Source of the DNA: Antedon mediterranea
Taxonomy: Eukaryota; Echinodermata; Crinoidea; Comatulida; Antedonidae
Length of the DNA: 64,000 nucleotides
Direction: 5' to 3'
Assembly (NCBI RefSeq): GCF_964355755.1
Contig: NC_092670.1
Span: forward strand, 33,777,795-33,841,794
Shown: positions 47,972-60,724 of the stretch, piece after piece
Position numbering within the stretch: position 1 is the stretch's first letter
How the letters are laid out: every line of letters starts with the position of its first letter
Program-made: the position numbers and the translations under genes
The notes under the pieces: generated by a model
Database searches by the model: none
What the model was told of the DNA's origin: nothing
What the model saw: the letters and a program-made list of their open reading frames with translations, nothing else

Positions 47972-48259
47972 GAATTATACTTTCTGTTATTTTCAGTTAC
48001 CGTACCACACACACATCTATATATTCAATTATACATATACATATTAGTAAAGTATACACTTGAAGGTTCTTATAAAAGTAAACATGCATATAAAAACAAA
48101 TAAACGAATCACATATGTATACATATTTATAAATAAAGTGAGAAAAAAACAAACTAACAAAAAATGGAAAAAAAAATCAACTAATAATAGCCTATCAAAT
48201 GGTATTTCTCTTATAGGTAAAAAAATAATCATATTTAAAAAACATGTGCTTAAACTAGA

Positions 48260-50400
48260 TATGCAGATAAAAGATACTCTTTGAATTTAATGTTAAAGAA
48301 TATAAAGAATTACAATTGCGAATATCTTGGTTAAATGTTATTCCATATTTTCGGACCCTGTCCTCTGATAGAAGACCTAGCAAGGTAAGTAACAAACAAG
48401 GCCAACAGCCATTAAGTCGCGTGCTACAATGCATAGTGATACCGGACCGACAGACAGACCGACAGACAGACAGACAGACCGACAGACCGACAGACCGACA
48501 GACAGACAGACCGACCGACCGACATAGTGAACTATACTGACCGAAATTACTGAACATGTTTAAAAATGTTGAAATGTTTAAAAACGTTTATATTTTTTTA
48601 ATTTACACATTTACACATTTACACTTTCGACGTGCTCGTATAACGTAATTTCGAGTTGAAAAGTAAGTAAAGAAAACAGAAATCGGGCAAAAAGAGTGCG
48701 CAAACAACATTTAACGCGCAGTGCGCGCGCAAAAATATGCGCACTCATGGCAATTTTGTAAACGCTTAAAATTGCCTGAAATGTACTCTTATTTCATCGA
48801 AAATAAATTTTTGAAAATGTTAAGCGCGCGTACGCATGCGTTACATGCGCTACGCTCGTAATTGTATTGCCATATGATGATTTAAGCCCTGAAATTTATG
48901 AGTACCAAATTGTATTTAATTGTGATTCATGGTTGTGAAGTTATGATTACAAACGTGATTTCGTTAAATCGTGCGTAGACTGCGTAATTTGTTATTGCGC
49001 ACCGTGAAAACATAACCACATTGATTCCTGGCCATAAGGAATATACTGTGAAAAATTTACCTAGCTAGATTAAACTGATATCAAGATAAGGTCAGAAAGC
49101 GATAAAACGCATAGTGATACCGGACCGACAGACAGACCGACAGACAGACAGACAGACAGACCGACAGACAGACCGACAGACAGACCGACAGACAGACAGA
49201 CAGACAGACCGACCAACCGACCGACATAGTGAACTATAGAGTCGCTTCCACGCGACTAAAAAGTGAGTTTTATACAAATTAGATGATCTATTTTCATATG
49301 AACGAAAACAATATGATTTAATAAAATAATTTGAAAATATGTCAAGAAGTAAGTTATTGTGGAATTTATACATGAAAATTGCAATTTGAAGTTTGTGGAT
49401 ATCAAAAACTTTAAGACTGTTTAATTTATGGAATAAAGGAAATGAAGGAGCTAGATAATCCGAGTGTGTACAAAGACGCATACTTTTGTTTGGATGTGAA
49501 GTGAATGCAGGTGGGAGTTATTAAAATCAGCCCATATAATATAGGAAAATTGAATATGTGGTAAAACAAGATTTTGATAAAGCATAAATAGGGTTTCAGT
49601 TATTAGTGTCAATTTTAGTTCGAAAAGGATACCGGTATATTTTGAAACAAGATTGGTGACATACATGTTATTGTCAATAATTATCAACATTAAGATAAGT
49701 GCGGTTATAATGTTTATTTTTAAATAGCATGTATGTGGTTTTATCCAAGTTGAGAGACAGAATAGCCAGGTTGATACCTTTGTCATTTCAAAATTTACTG
49801 TGCGAATGAGATGTGTAATGTTAGAGTGTGATGCTAATAAATGTGTATCATCAGCGTAAATGATAAATGAAAAGAAGTTACTAGAATGTATAATATCATT
49901 TAAATATAAAATAAACAAGGGACCCAGAATCGACCCTTGAGGCACACCTAATGCAATTATTCCGATTTCACGATTTCTGACCATTGTAAATAACAAATTG
50001 TGTTCTGTTTGTAATATAATTCCTCAACCACTCAAAAGCAATCCCACGAACCCCGGAATTTTTAAGTTTTAGTAAAAGTATTTCGTGGTCTATCGTGTCG
50101 AAAGCCTTCGAGAGGTCCAGGTAAATTCCTAGAGTATGGCATTTTTTGTCTAACTCAGTCACAATTTTATTATAGGCTTCAAGAATCGCCATGTATGAGG
50201 AATGTTTAGATCTAAAACCAAATTTGGGAATTGTGTAATAAATTAAAACAAGAAATAAAATTATATAGTCTTGTGTGGACAATTTTTTCTAATAGTTTTG
50301 AAAAGACGGGAAGAACTAAAATTGGTCTGTATTTACACGAGAGATTTTGATCACCCTTTTTGCAAATTGGGACAACTTTAGCGGTTTATTGGGTTTGGAG
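48260..50400 (-). mobile_element. Degenerate LINE, unit 3, interrupted
   Basis: Same relic as in units 1 and 2. The best-preserved boxes are here: [19 protein letters not shown] (about 50050-50110) and, in the next frame, LGVPQGSILGPLFILYLNDI with FIIYADDTHLLASH (about 49830-49950). A deletion after VSTWL shifts frame. The CCGA insertion splits the C-terminal part. Confidence 0.8.
48397..49262. mobile_element. CCGA-rich insertion in the old LINE, unit 3
   Basis: Same insertion as 7204-8050, with a fuller right end: GTGAACTATAGAGTCGC, then CCACGCGACTAAAAAG, which mirrors AAGTCGCGTG at the left. The GC-rich 32-bp motif is single here, double in unit 1. Confidence 0.7.
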
Positions 50401-50529
50401 GGACAGAAAATTGGACTCAATTTGTCCCATAAACAAATATGCAAAAGAGGACGCCATTTTTGTGCCCATCGCTGTTCCATGAATTTAAAGGTAATGGTCA
50501 TTTCCAAAAAAACAAAAATTAAATTGTTG

Positions 50530-51509
50530 TTGGTTAAAATCAACATGACCAGTTCTCGTAAATAAGCTTTAGTAGGCGTTTTACCTGGAATCTGTTTGTA
50601 AATTAAAATTCTTGAGGGATATTAGTATACAACGATGAAACATTTAATGTAGCCAGAACAGAATTATTAAGTAAATTTTGAATTTGGTTAAATTTGTGGA
50701 TACAGTCCGTGTAGTCCTGAATGTAAAGAGAGATCAGACACATCATGGTCTAAGTAAATCATCCACATATTCAGAAATTTTCTCTTTAGCAGTGCCATGG
50801 CCCGAAATAATGGGTCTACCAGGATTGCCTGCTTTATGGATTTTAGGTAGGAAAGAAAATCTGCCTTCAACATGATTAACCTGTGCAAAATGAGGTCCAA
50901 TCTTAGGAACGATGGAGTGTTCGTTGTAAGTTTACGATAATGAAGAGGATTGTTTAGCTTGTCTTCATAAAATTTGATGTCCATAGCAACAGTGACAGAA
51001 CCTTTATCAGCGGGTCTAATGGTGATATCATTACGCTGATGCAATTTGGCAATGGCCTGCCTCTCTTGTTTTGAGAGATTGTCACGTTTCTGGATTCGGG
51101 ACGTAGTTTTGTACATCCTCCTCAATAGCCTGAATAAATGCAGGAAGTTCTCTGTTCAACTTCATAGTTCTAGAGTGAATATCAACTTAAAACTCAGTGA
51201 GGATGTTGCGGCAATTGCCAATTTGGATCTCATAGAGTGAAGCATTTTTGTGAAGGAAAGCGTTCCAACGGGAACGCATGCCATCATCTGCAAATCGAAT
51301 ACCAGATGTGACATAAAATTGAAGTTCTTTAGGGGCCGAATGTTTCTGTGTGCTATGTAATGAAAAGGCTTGATAAGCAATGACATCTCTCTTTGTAGCC
51401 ACAAAGCCGATTTTCCACTTGCGTGAATTGAAAGCACCAGCTTATACGCATGTGTAATCAAGTGTCCATCTTCAAAATCCCTCTTTACGCCTTCGATTCG
51501 CCCGAACAA
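50530..51509 (-). mobile_element. Degenerate Penelope-like element, unit 3
   Basis: Same relic; a deletion near 50920 joins YRKL to the later RT part. Confidence 0.8.
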
Positions 51510-52041
51510 ATTCGCCTAGTGAAAAATCGGCTCAACAACAAATACAATGCTTTATCTGACAACTAGTCTGTTAAAGGTGACCTACATTTATTTTGTTTAA
51601 ACCTCATTCAGAAACACACACAAAAACTCACATAGTCCATGCTTTTTGTTGGTCTTCGAACAGGTCTCTTTACTTTCTTTCTTTCTTTTTTTTATCCTAC
51701 ATCTCCATTTTTCCAAATAAAAGATGGTTAAATCCAACAATTCCATCGAAAGGAGTGGCGGCGAATGAATTTGCCAGTTATCAAATTGTACGCAAATAGA
51801 TTATGAAATTTTAATTTGTACTCTATAGTACCAGGGGAGATGGGGATTAGGGACGGAGTAATTCAATTCAATATTTTATTTCGAAAATTAAAAAGTACGA
51901 ATACATTTTTATGAAAATAAACTGACTAACAAGTTATTAATACGACGCGCTCTCATCTCAAGATGGCACTTGTTATTGAATACATGAGAAAAAAAAATCT
52001 GTTGACTTATGTGAACAAATGTTTTCCTTACGTTCATACCA

Positions 52042-53190
52042 GGGTGTCACGAAACCTAAGACCACGAAAGCTAAGACCCCCCTAAGACCTAAGATCACGA
52101 AAGCTAAGACCCAAGACCTAAGATTACAAATATTTATCTTTCGCACCTGCCTTGTATTTTAACTCCCAATTTTTATTCTGAATACCACACCTTAGAATTG
52201 GCACTTTAATGAAAAAGAATCACATAAAAAGTAGCAAATACAATTTTAAATTGATGATTTTACAGACGTTTTTCTCGCACACAAACTGTTTGCGAATTTC
52301 GCATGACTAGCCTACAGTACAGTAGGCCTACCCCATGTTCAATGTTTTTGTTTCTATGGAACGTCAAAAGAGCAAAAATTATATAGAGGGCTGAAAACTC
52401 TGTGGAGTCCATCTACAGTGTGGATGGAACAATGTAAAATTAAAATTGTAATGATAATAGTATAATCATGCAAGTACAAAAAAATAAATACTGGCAAATA
52501 AATTTTAATTAAAAAATCATGATAATAAGTTTTTTTGTTTCGTTTTCTTTCTGTTTTTATACTTGTACTATTATTGTTGCTCTTTTGGCGCATCATAGAA
52601 ACAAAAACATTGAGCATGAGGGGGGGGAGCTCGAGGAGTTACAGGTAGAGATATTATAGTTCACTATAATATCTCTGAACTATAATATCTCTATGAGTAT
52701 ACAAAGAAACATGTCTGTAAATTCATCAATTTAAAATATTTATTTATTTGTTTTTATGTGTTTCTCCTTCTGAAAGTACTTATAAATCCTAATTTTAAAG
52801 TGTTGTATTCAGGATAAAGTTAGTCAACAAATTTGGAGTCAAAATACAGGAAAGGCAGGTGCGTAAGAAAAACGTCCTCTGAACCAACACAATGGAGTAA
52901 ATATATACTAACAAACAACCCGTCAAGTTTGTTTGTTGTAAAGAAAAAAATATACATTTACTCAACGGGCGAAAATTATGTGAGTTTATCTATGTTTTGC
53001 GGTAGTATTTAATTATATTTATGGTAATAAATGACACCTACTGTGTTTAAAATTATGTATGGATAAACAAGTATTGTTTTTAAGCTGTAGTATATCTTAG
53101 AATTTGTAAATTGTAGTCTTGGGTCTTAGCTTTCGTGATCTTAGGTCTTAGGGGGTCTTAGCTTTCGTGGTCTTAGGTTTTGTGACACCC
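52042..53190. mobile_element. Mutator-like element, unit 3 (short form)
   Basis: 1149 bp, flanked by GTTCATACCA at 52032-52041 and 53191-53200; the last base block of the right end has one change (TTTTGTGACACCC). Contains a local duplication of ACTATAATATCTCT near 52665-52692. Confidence 0.85.
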
Positions 53191-53667
53191 GTTCATACCA
53201 CCATCAAATCAAATCAAACCAGTGATTCACTTGCCAAATCAATAATGTATAGTCGTCAATGTGTGAAAGGACCATAACATGCCAGGACTCCTGAAATGAT
53301 TTTTATTTACAATGCATTTTAAAGATGTATAAAAATCTAAATCTAAAAATAAAAGACAATCCAGTCTTAGGAATAAGTGAGTAATCTTTACTGACGTATT
53401 CATGAATTGACGGAAGTGGTGCCATATTTGTGTTTCAGATATGTAGATGACACTGAAATTCTATGCGGAACAACAAGAGATAAAAACAAAAACATATTGT
53501 AAACTAAATTTTTTTTTTGATAAAGATAGATAAGATATAAAGCTAATAAATCACGCCATGAACATCGTGTGTTTCTTACTAAGTAGCCGCGAAACACACG
53601 TTATCAAACTATTACGCAGTGGCATACAAACTTACTTTGTATCAGTGTATATAGAGTGATTTCTTAA

Positions 53668-53973
53668 ATATGTATTGTCCCTCACAAACAAAAAAAAGAT
53701 TAATAAAATCAGATTTTAAATAGGCCATTTTGCAGTTTTCATAAAGTTATTGCCTTCTGTAAAATAAAAACCTCTAAAAATGAATAATTATTTCAACTAT
53801 AGGCCTAAAAATGTAAGTATTTTTGTATTTAAATTACATTGTTCATGTATATAATTATTATTATTATTATTATTATCAAGTTTTTGGTCAAAGTGAATAA
53901 CTATATATGTGACATTTAAATGGAATATTCAACAAAACATTTGAAAAAATAAATTTATGGGGACAATATATCT
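53668..53973. mobile_element. TTAA-flanked MITE upstream of Link copy 4
   Basis: 306 bp between TTAA at 53664-53667 and 53974-53977; a longer TAT microsatellite accounts for the extra length. Confidence 0.85.
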
Positions 53974-54323
53974 TTAATGCATGCTGTTACAAGGGACAGG
54001 TTTAAGCTTACCTTTTGTATAGAAATATTTTATCAAATTTTAAACTCGCCGGCCAAGAGAAAATGATGACTTTGGGCATCCACAAGAAGATGACACGTGG
54101 TTTTTTTTTCAGATTTTCTTTCCCGTCATTAACTAGACAAAATGAACCGAACAAATCTACAAACAATCCGAATGGCTCTAATGTAACAAGTATACCCTTT
54201 TAGATAATACACAACTGTATTTTTTTTTTTTTCTGATTGACATAATTATTGATATATTATTTCCATTTTATTGTAAAACATTTGAACTTATTTTATCACA
54301 TCCTTTCTGTATTGTATAAAAAT

Positions 54324-54442
54324 TATCTTATCGGGCCTCTAAATGTGATAACTTAAGTCCTTTCCCTTCGCCAACAATATAAATTCACCATTCATTCAAC
54401 TAAAATTCACTTCAATTCACCAGTTACTTATCGACACTAAAA
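54324..54442 (+). promoter_or_regulatory. Core promoter of Link copy 4
   Basis: TATAAAT at 54378-54384, 65 bases before the ATG, with the same upstream GATA-type pair. Confidence 0.65.
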
Positions 54443-56824
54443 ATGGCACACTCAGCCGTCTTATGCATCTGTCTGTTGTTTGTTCTTCTTGCCTTAGGAC
54501 ATGGTGAGTTTTTTTTTTAGCCTACGGTATATTTAGTTTTGAATATGGGCTGGCAAGGCCTATTTTAAAATTAATGTGCGGTTAGTTAAACGATTTTTAG
54601 CGAAAATTGTTACTCCTTTTTACGTGAACCGTTACAATTTCACTAATCCAATAAAGCCTGATTACCCATTTTCATGTAAAATCGTTACTTCTGGATAACT
54701 GAACGTCGAAAGGAAATATAAAAAAAAAATGAATAATTGAATTGACTCAATGAACAGTAATGTCTAGAGACGGATTTCTTATACTACTCGGACCTGTCAA
54801 TCTAAATTTGGACAGAATTTTCTTAATGAAATGTTTCTTTCTCTTCATCGGATGATAATAATTTGTATTATATTTAACTCTGTATACTTTTATGTTTTGA
54901 AATAATGTTTATCACTTTGTATTGCAGCAAAGACGTTTTCAAGAAGCCGAAGTTCATCATCAGAAGAACATAACAGTAAGTCAGTCCAAATAAATCTGTC
55001 AATTAGTCTTACATTCATCTAAATGATGATGAAACTAAGCATATTGGTTGGTCCTATAATTGACCAAGGGCTTCTCTCGTCCAGTCTCAACCTTACCAGA
55101 GAGGCATACACCAATATGTCTGAGGCAGATACTAGATGCAGTGGCAACCGTAAGAGTCAGCAATGCTGATTTCAAATTCCTAATTGAACCCCATCTCCAT
55201 GTATACGACACCAGATATTCCCAGAAGGTCTCCAATTCCATTCGGGCCCAACGTTGACGTTAACTTCGCTATGTAGAAGATTTATATTCTTATAATATAA
55301 ATATCACAAAGAGACCTGATGCTTTTCACTGATTTCGCAAAAGCATTTAACCAAGTGGAAAGAAATGTAACGTTAGAAGCTGTAAAGAAATTAGGATTTG
55401 GTCTTATTTTTAAAATTAAGGATAAAAGAAAGATAGTATGACATTACTCCTTAAAATGTAGTATGAATTCTTATTGCACAAGCAACGTGGGAGATAAAAT
55501 TCCAACATAATGATATTTAATGGAATGGTATATAATAAGATTAAAAATTAAAGATGTATTGTCCCCCTGAAAAAAAAAATCATTATTTTTTTTAATATCC
55601 TATTTTAATATCACATAATATTTATTCACTTTTTAACCAAAAATTGGATTGAAAAGTTATTTAAATTATTTACTTGAACACATAGAAAACTGTAATTTAG
55701 GCTAAAGCAAAACATATTCAAATGGACCAGCCAATAGATTTTTGGTTGAATTTAACCATTTATTTAGTCATTTTATAAGTGAAAACGTTTGTTTTCTTAC
55801 GGAAGTGATTAATTTGATTAAAACTACAAAATAACCTATTCAAAGTCGGATTTAATTTATCTTAATTTTTTAATTTTTTGGAGAAAATATATTTATAATT
55901 AAACAAGGCCATATAGATGGCTGCAGTTGCATGTTGAAGTTAGTTTTTACCGACCGACTGACCGACCGACCGACAGACCAACATAGTGAGCTGTGGAGTC
56001 ACGTTGCACGCGAATAAAAACGTTATGGTTCAAAATTGTTGTTTTTCTTATTTAAAAATCATGTTTAGATATTATAAAAGACAGTTCACTGAAAGATGCA
56101 GTAGACCATCTAGCTGAAGGCATAGAAGATGTACTCCAAACCATGCTTGACATGATGGGGCAACAGCTTCAAGGCCATGAAGACAAAATCCTTGGCAGAT
56201 TAGATGAAATCGACGAGAAGATTAACGACATCCAGCAATGCTCTTGCTCGAGTAAGTATTTCACAAATGAACAGTCTATGAATACAGTTTACATCTTAGT
56301 ATCAAAAGATAAATATTTTTCGATATGTTCGGGTGAGAGCATACCGAGTGGCAATAGGCCGGATAGCAAAATGTGAGGCGATAGTATAAATCCTATGTGC
56401 TCCCAAGATCGTTTTTGTCAGTAGAAACAGAAAGCAATTACCTATCAATTACAAACTGTATAATTATTATTATTCATTGGATAACGACATGTTCCTCGAT
56501 TCATAATGATGGTTTTTTTTTCTTTTTTTCATTCATTTAGAGCGCTTTAGGGTGTTCTACGCGGCAGATGGACGGTATACGCTGAATTTTGAACAAGCGA
56601 AACAAAAATGCATTGACAACGGTGCAAAAATGGCCACTGTCAATCAGTTACAAGCAGCATATTCTTTTGGAATGGACCAATGCAACTTTGGGTGGTTGTC
56701 AGATGGCACCGTTCGATACCCAATCACAATGCCACGAGTAGGATGTGGAGAGGGACCTCCTGGCGTTCGAAGCTTGGGAACACAGGATAAGAGTAAAACT
56801 TACGATGTTTATTGTTTTAAGTAA
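54443..56824 (+). CDS. Secreted coiled-coil/Link-domain protein, copy 4
   Basis: Exons 54443-54503, 54928-54975, 56069-56251 and 56541-56824; 191 residues with phase 1 introns. The signal peptide ends LLALGHG (Phe to Leu against copies 2 and 3). Exon 2 equals that of copy 2. Exon 3 is the copy 3 type ([12 protein letters not shown]). Exon 4 is the copy 2 type ([17 protein letters not shown]). This is therefore a mosaic of the two classes. Frame, splice sites and all Link cysteines are intact. It is the last gene of the array in this window. Confidence 0.92.
55319..55433 (+). mobile_element. Reverse-transcriptase relic in intron 2, copy 4
   Basis: Same L1-like fragment as in copies 2 and 3. 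Confidence 0.65.
55950..56022. repeat. CCGA-type repeat in intron 2, copy 4
   Basis: Same core as at 195-267; here the word before GTGAGC reads CCAACATA. Confidence 0.7.
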
Positions 56825-57033
56825 CCAAACTAATAGGAACAATAAACATAAAATATATTATTGATAATTATTATCTTATGTTGTATAAGCATTTAGGCGT
56901 ATAATCATCATTACAAAAACGTTCTGATAAGATAAGAGTAAAACTTACTTTGTTTATTGTTTTAAGAATCCATCAAAACTTATCTAATAATACAATATTA
57001 TCAATGATAGTTTGATTAATATGTACGTTCTTT

Positions 57034-57039
57034 AATAAA
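57034..57039 (+). terminator. Poly(A) signal, Link copy 4
   Basis: AATAAA 210 bases after the stop codon. Confidence 0.6.
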
Positions 57040-57171
57040 CATTTATGAAGATTTACAAGATGTATGTTTACTTTTTCACATGTACTGGTTATAAAATTAT
57101 TTTACTTAGCCAAAAATTGGCGTAGTAGTCTGTTGACAGCGCGAGGTGAAGACGATGAGATGCTGACGCTG

Positions 57172-57419
57172 TCAATCTTTATGGAACAACTCATGTTTTG
57201 ATAAAAGAGAATTTAAAGTTGAAAAAAAATTGGTTGGATAAAAATGTAAACTATGTAAAAGATATCGTGAAAAAAGAAGGGAAAATATTAGAACTAGACG
57301 AATTTAACCAAAAATATAATTTTAAACCAGACTTCTTGTTATATCACCAGATTGTAAATTCAATTACAAAGCTCAGGAAACAGAAATTAATTGAACAAGG
57401 TGTAAACACAACTAAATGA
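57172..57419 (+). mobile_element. L1/Tx1-like LINE fragment, 3' part of ORF2
   Basis: SLWNNSCFDKREFKV reads in one frame and, after a shift, NWLDKNVNYVKDIVKKEGKI and then a KYNFKPDFLLYHQIVNSI block. This matches the conserved region after the RT of L1-type ORF2 proteins (W-N..., I-D-I, F--Y--L---I). It ends in TGA at 57417-57419. It abuts the end of the array. Confidence 0.6.
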
Positions 57420-57473
57420 AGTTGAATCTAAATTACAGACATTCATTTTTGTGAACACGAGAAATTGTCATTA

Positions 57474-57510
57474 CTAGATGGTACGCTCGCTTCGCTCGCG
57501 TACCATCTAG
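57474..57510. other. Perfect 13-bp hairpin with GC-rich loop
   Basis: CTAGATGGTACGC and its exact reverse complement GCGTACCATCTAG flank TCGCTTCGCTC. Could be a transcript terminus or structured end of the LINE fragment before it. Confidence 0.8.
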
Positions 57511-58064
57511 GTCGTGCCCACAGATGGTTCTCGAATACATAATAATTTCAGCGTTAAAAAACTGGCGATTTCAAATGTACGTACCGCAGGACAATAATAC
57601 ATGTCGTTTACAGGAACGAATAAATAGACACTGTGATGTATGTACTGAACTAAAATTAGAACCCTGGGAATTACTTCCGAAAGAGAAACTTGTCACAAAA
57701 TGAGACCAATTGTTGAAGTCAAATTTAAACACACTTAATTTGTGTTTTGTATGTAACAGGGTTGAGGGATAGGAAAGAGGATGGGTGCAAAGAGGAACAC
57801 TTTTTAAATATATTCTTTATCCATGTAGTAACGAAATATTAATTGTTTTCATGTTTTACAAATAATATACCACTAAACACAGTAAAACATTGCGATGTAA
57901 TACTTTGTTGAAACTATCACCGTCCTAGTCGATTGAAATAGTACAGTACATGTAACGATACATCACTACGACGTGTATATGTTTATATAATGTAAAACAA
58001 TTTGTGAAAACCACCTCTATTCGTGGAAAATCATAAATTCGATTCGAGATCTCGATCTCTAGAT
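57511..58064. other. Unassigned spacer, no gene seen
   Basis: No ORF or known repeat supported. The plus strand near 57610-57705 has a short open stretch with two Cys (CDVC) that may be more LINE remnant. Confidence 0.4.
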
Positions 58065-58077
58065 CGAAAGTAAAACA

Positions 58078-58943
58078 GTATTTTCATTATGAAATTGATA
58101 ATAAAGTACTAGAAAGTGTAACAGAATACAAGTATCTTGGTGTTACCTTGTCTTCAGATTTGAAGTGGAATAAACACATCTCTCTGACTACTGGTAAATG
58201 CAATAAACTTGTAGGATTTATTAAGAGGTGTGTTAGAACCAATGATCAGACCGTTTTTCCTAAATTATTTAAGTCTATCATTAGGCCTGTAATTGAATAC
58301 GCTTCACCTGTCTGGTTTCCATTTCTGCAAAGCACCATCAATCAGATTGAATCTGTTCAGAGACGCTTTACACGATCATGCTTCCCACGTTTTTTTCACA
58401 TGGATTATGACATGCGGCCGTCATACGAACAAAGGTTACGGACTCTAAAATTACCCACGATTTATAATAGACTTAAATTCATCCGTGTTAAATTTGTTGT
58501 GAAGTGCCTCTGTACAGATTTCCTAATTGATGGTGCTTTGCTACCTAAACCTGTTGAACGTAGAAGTGAGAAACTTGTTTTCAGACATGAGAAGTCTCGT
58601 ACTAATGCTTTTTTTTATTCTGTTTTTATTTCATTTCCACGGATGTGGGATGAGATTCCGGTATATATAACAGACATGTTTATTTATAATGATTGCAATT
58701 TTTATTCTGTTTTATATAAATTCTATGTTACCGGGTTGTTAAATGTTTATCCTTGTTAATGTTATTTTGCCACCAGCACTATCAGGAGAGTCTTTTATAG
58801 CGATATTTTTTGCTTTTTGACAATCCGCCAGGATAGTGTTCTGCGCTTTTTCTCTGCTTGTTGTTGTTCTATGTTATATATGCTTTTTGTATTGTTTTTG
58901 TATTATTTTTTCTGGATAATAAATGAATATGAATACGAATATT
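58078..58943 (+). mobile_element. 5'-truncated LINE (RT C-terminal region)
   Basis: About 225 codons open to TAA at 58757-58759, entering with EYKYLGVTLSSDLKW, followed by IIRPVIEYASPVWFPF, INQIESVQRRFTR and RLRTLKLPTIYNRL. These are the YLGV and thumb blocks of CR1/Jockey-type RTs. The 3' end is ATAATAAATGAATATGAATACGAATAT, a short-repeat tail typical of L2/CR1-type elements. Truncation removed all catalytic parts. Confidence 0.8.
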
Positions 58944-59698
58944 TAATTGTCAATAATATTAAATTATCTAACTCAACCTAATGGTTTTCAATTGTTTCTT
59001 AGAGCCAATTCATACTTAAGTTGGTTCCTACCCTACCCACCAAAGTTGTTCTGCGTTTAGGGCATGTGATGCACCGTAGGCCTATCCTCTACTGGCTTTA
59101 CAACACTACCCATGCCAGTGTAGTGAGGGAAGGGTGATGATGTCACTTGGGTGGTTTAACTGCAATAATAAAGATTTGTACATAATATACGACGGCGACT
59201 GAAAACGCTAGCTCATTATCCGTTTAAAAAAATCTATATCCAACCTCTGCAGCACAGATTGAAAAAAAATGGATCGAATTTCTGTTATGAGTATACAGTA
59301 CTTGCCTTTACGACACCTGAAGGAATAGACACTTGTGGAACAGAGATTGGAATGTTCCATTCATTTCAAATCAATACATTTGGTGGCGCTATTCGATAAT
59401 GCAACATGTAGTTTTATTTTGCTCTGAACCTCATGAATTAAATCTGCTAAAATCTTTGAAACCGGGATTTAAATTGTTCTTCAAAGTGGAGGATATGATA
59501 TATTAATTGATAATAAGTACTAGTACCAAGAAATTTGTATCAAAAAGGATATATTTTTCGATATTCTGGAAGCGTCTTTGCTAAGTCGGGGTAAGTCAAC
59601 TGGACCCATGTGAAGCCTACATTATCCATACAGAGGAGCATAGAGTCCTGGAAGCAGGTGTATGGGGCTAGGCCTAGTGTTCCTTGAACTTAACAACC
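58944..59698. other. Spacer and probable 5' UTR of the CR1-like LINE
   Basis: No gene recognised. The part close to 59699 is probably the 5' UTR of the downstream LINE, but the element start could not be placed. Confidence 0.45.
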
Positions 59699-60724
59699 AT
59701 GGCTGAAGGTAGGCCTACTACTAGAGGGAAGGCAAGGGATAGAAAGGATATGGAACTGGAACCTAGATTTAGGCCTGCAGATGCTAGGCCTAGGCCTAGC
59801 CAACCTGAACAGGAAGCAACTCCACAGTCAGTTGAGGGAGCTTGTGCTATCTGTAAAACCATCATAGGCGAAAAGGATAAGGGCGTAAATTGTGACATTT
59901 GTAAGAGGTGTTTCTGCCTGAAATGTTCAAAACTCTCAAATAAAATGTATGCTCTCCTCTCCGACAGCGAAATAAAGAATTTTTTATGGTCATGTGATAC
60001 ATGCCTTGTACAGTTACCTTTGTTGAAGAAAATTGCGGAGATAAATGAATTGCAGGAAAATATGAATGCGAGATTAAATATTGTGGAAAAAACGCAAAAA
60101 GATCAGGCGCTTAGAGCATCACTAACCAATAAAAACATTGAAGTCATTGAAAAAATCCAGGTCGACACAAGAAATAATTTGATAGAATTAAAAGAGAGCT
60201 ACGATCTAATGGATGGGAAAATTAAAGAGAGTGTTCAGGAAGGCATTGAAGAATATAGAGATAGAGAATCTCGTAAATTAAATATTGTGATCGAAAATCT
60301 ACCTGAATCTGATAACCAAAGTTCTCAGCAGAGACTGAAGGAAGACAGGGTTGCTATTGAGAAATTATTCAATGAGTGTTTAGAGATAGAGGGAGTTGAA
60401 ATAACAGAAGTGATCAGGCTTGGGAAATACACGGAAGACGGGTGTAGAATGGCAAGAGTTTCTCTGGATAGCCTGAAAAGTAAAAGGGAAGTGATGGTAA
60501 ATGCAAAAAAACTTAGAAGCACGGATCACGCATTTCTAAAGAACATATATATTAATCCTGATAGATCAAAAAAAGAGAGGCAAATGAACTATGAGTTAAG
60601 ACAGGAACTAAGATCAAGGAAAGATAACGGCGAGATTGATCTTGTTATAAGAAGAGGTAAAATTATGAAGCGGGATAGCGAACTGGCGTTTGATCGTTTT
60701 CGAGGCCCTAGTTCATCATCATAA
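59699..60724 (+). CDS. LINE ORF1: zinc-finger/coiled-coil RNA-binding protein
   Basis: 341 residues from the ATG at 59699 (context ACCATGG, a strong initiation site). Residues about 45-105 form a PHD-like cysteine cluster: CAIC, CDIC, CFCLKC, CDTC, with Cys where PHD usually has His. Then a coiled-coil-like segment (INELQENMNARLNIVEKTQK and on) and a C-terminal part with SRKLNIVIENLPES, typical of LINE ORF1 RNA-binding regions. Expected to coat element RNA. Overlaps ORF2 in another frame. Confidence 0.88.
   Translation: MAEGRPTTRGKARDRKDMELEPRFRPADARPRPSQPEQEATPQSVEGACAICKTIIGEKDKGVNCDICKRCFCLKCSKLSNKMYALLSDSEIKNFLWSCDTCLVQLPLLKKIAEINELQENMNARLNIVEKTQKDQALRASLTNKNIEVIEKIQVDTRNNLIELKESYDLMDGKIKESVQEGIEEYRDRESRKLNIVIENLPESDNQSSQQRLKEDRVAIEKLFNECLEIEGVEITEVIRLGKYTEDGCRMARVSLDSLKSKREVMVNAKKLRSTDHAFLKNIYINPDRSKKERQMNYELRQELRSRKDNGEIDLVIRRGKIMKRDSELAFDRFRGPSSSS

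Larger units (their letters stand above)
55758..57170 (+). repeat. Tandem unit 4 (partial, array end)
   Basis: Contains only exons 3-4 of copy 4 and the immediate 3' flank. Homology to the other units fades just after the GTCTGTTGACAGCGCGAGG stretch near 57126-57146 and is gone by about 57170. No psi-A or psi-B follows, so this is the right edge of the array or a rearrangement breakpoint. Confidence 0.8.
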
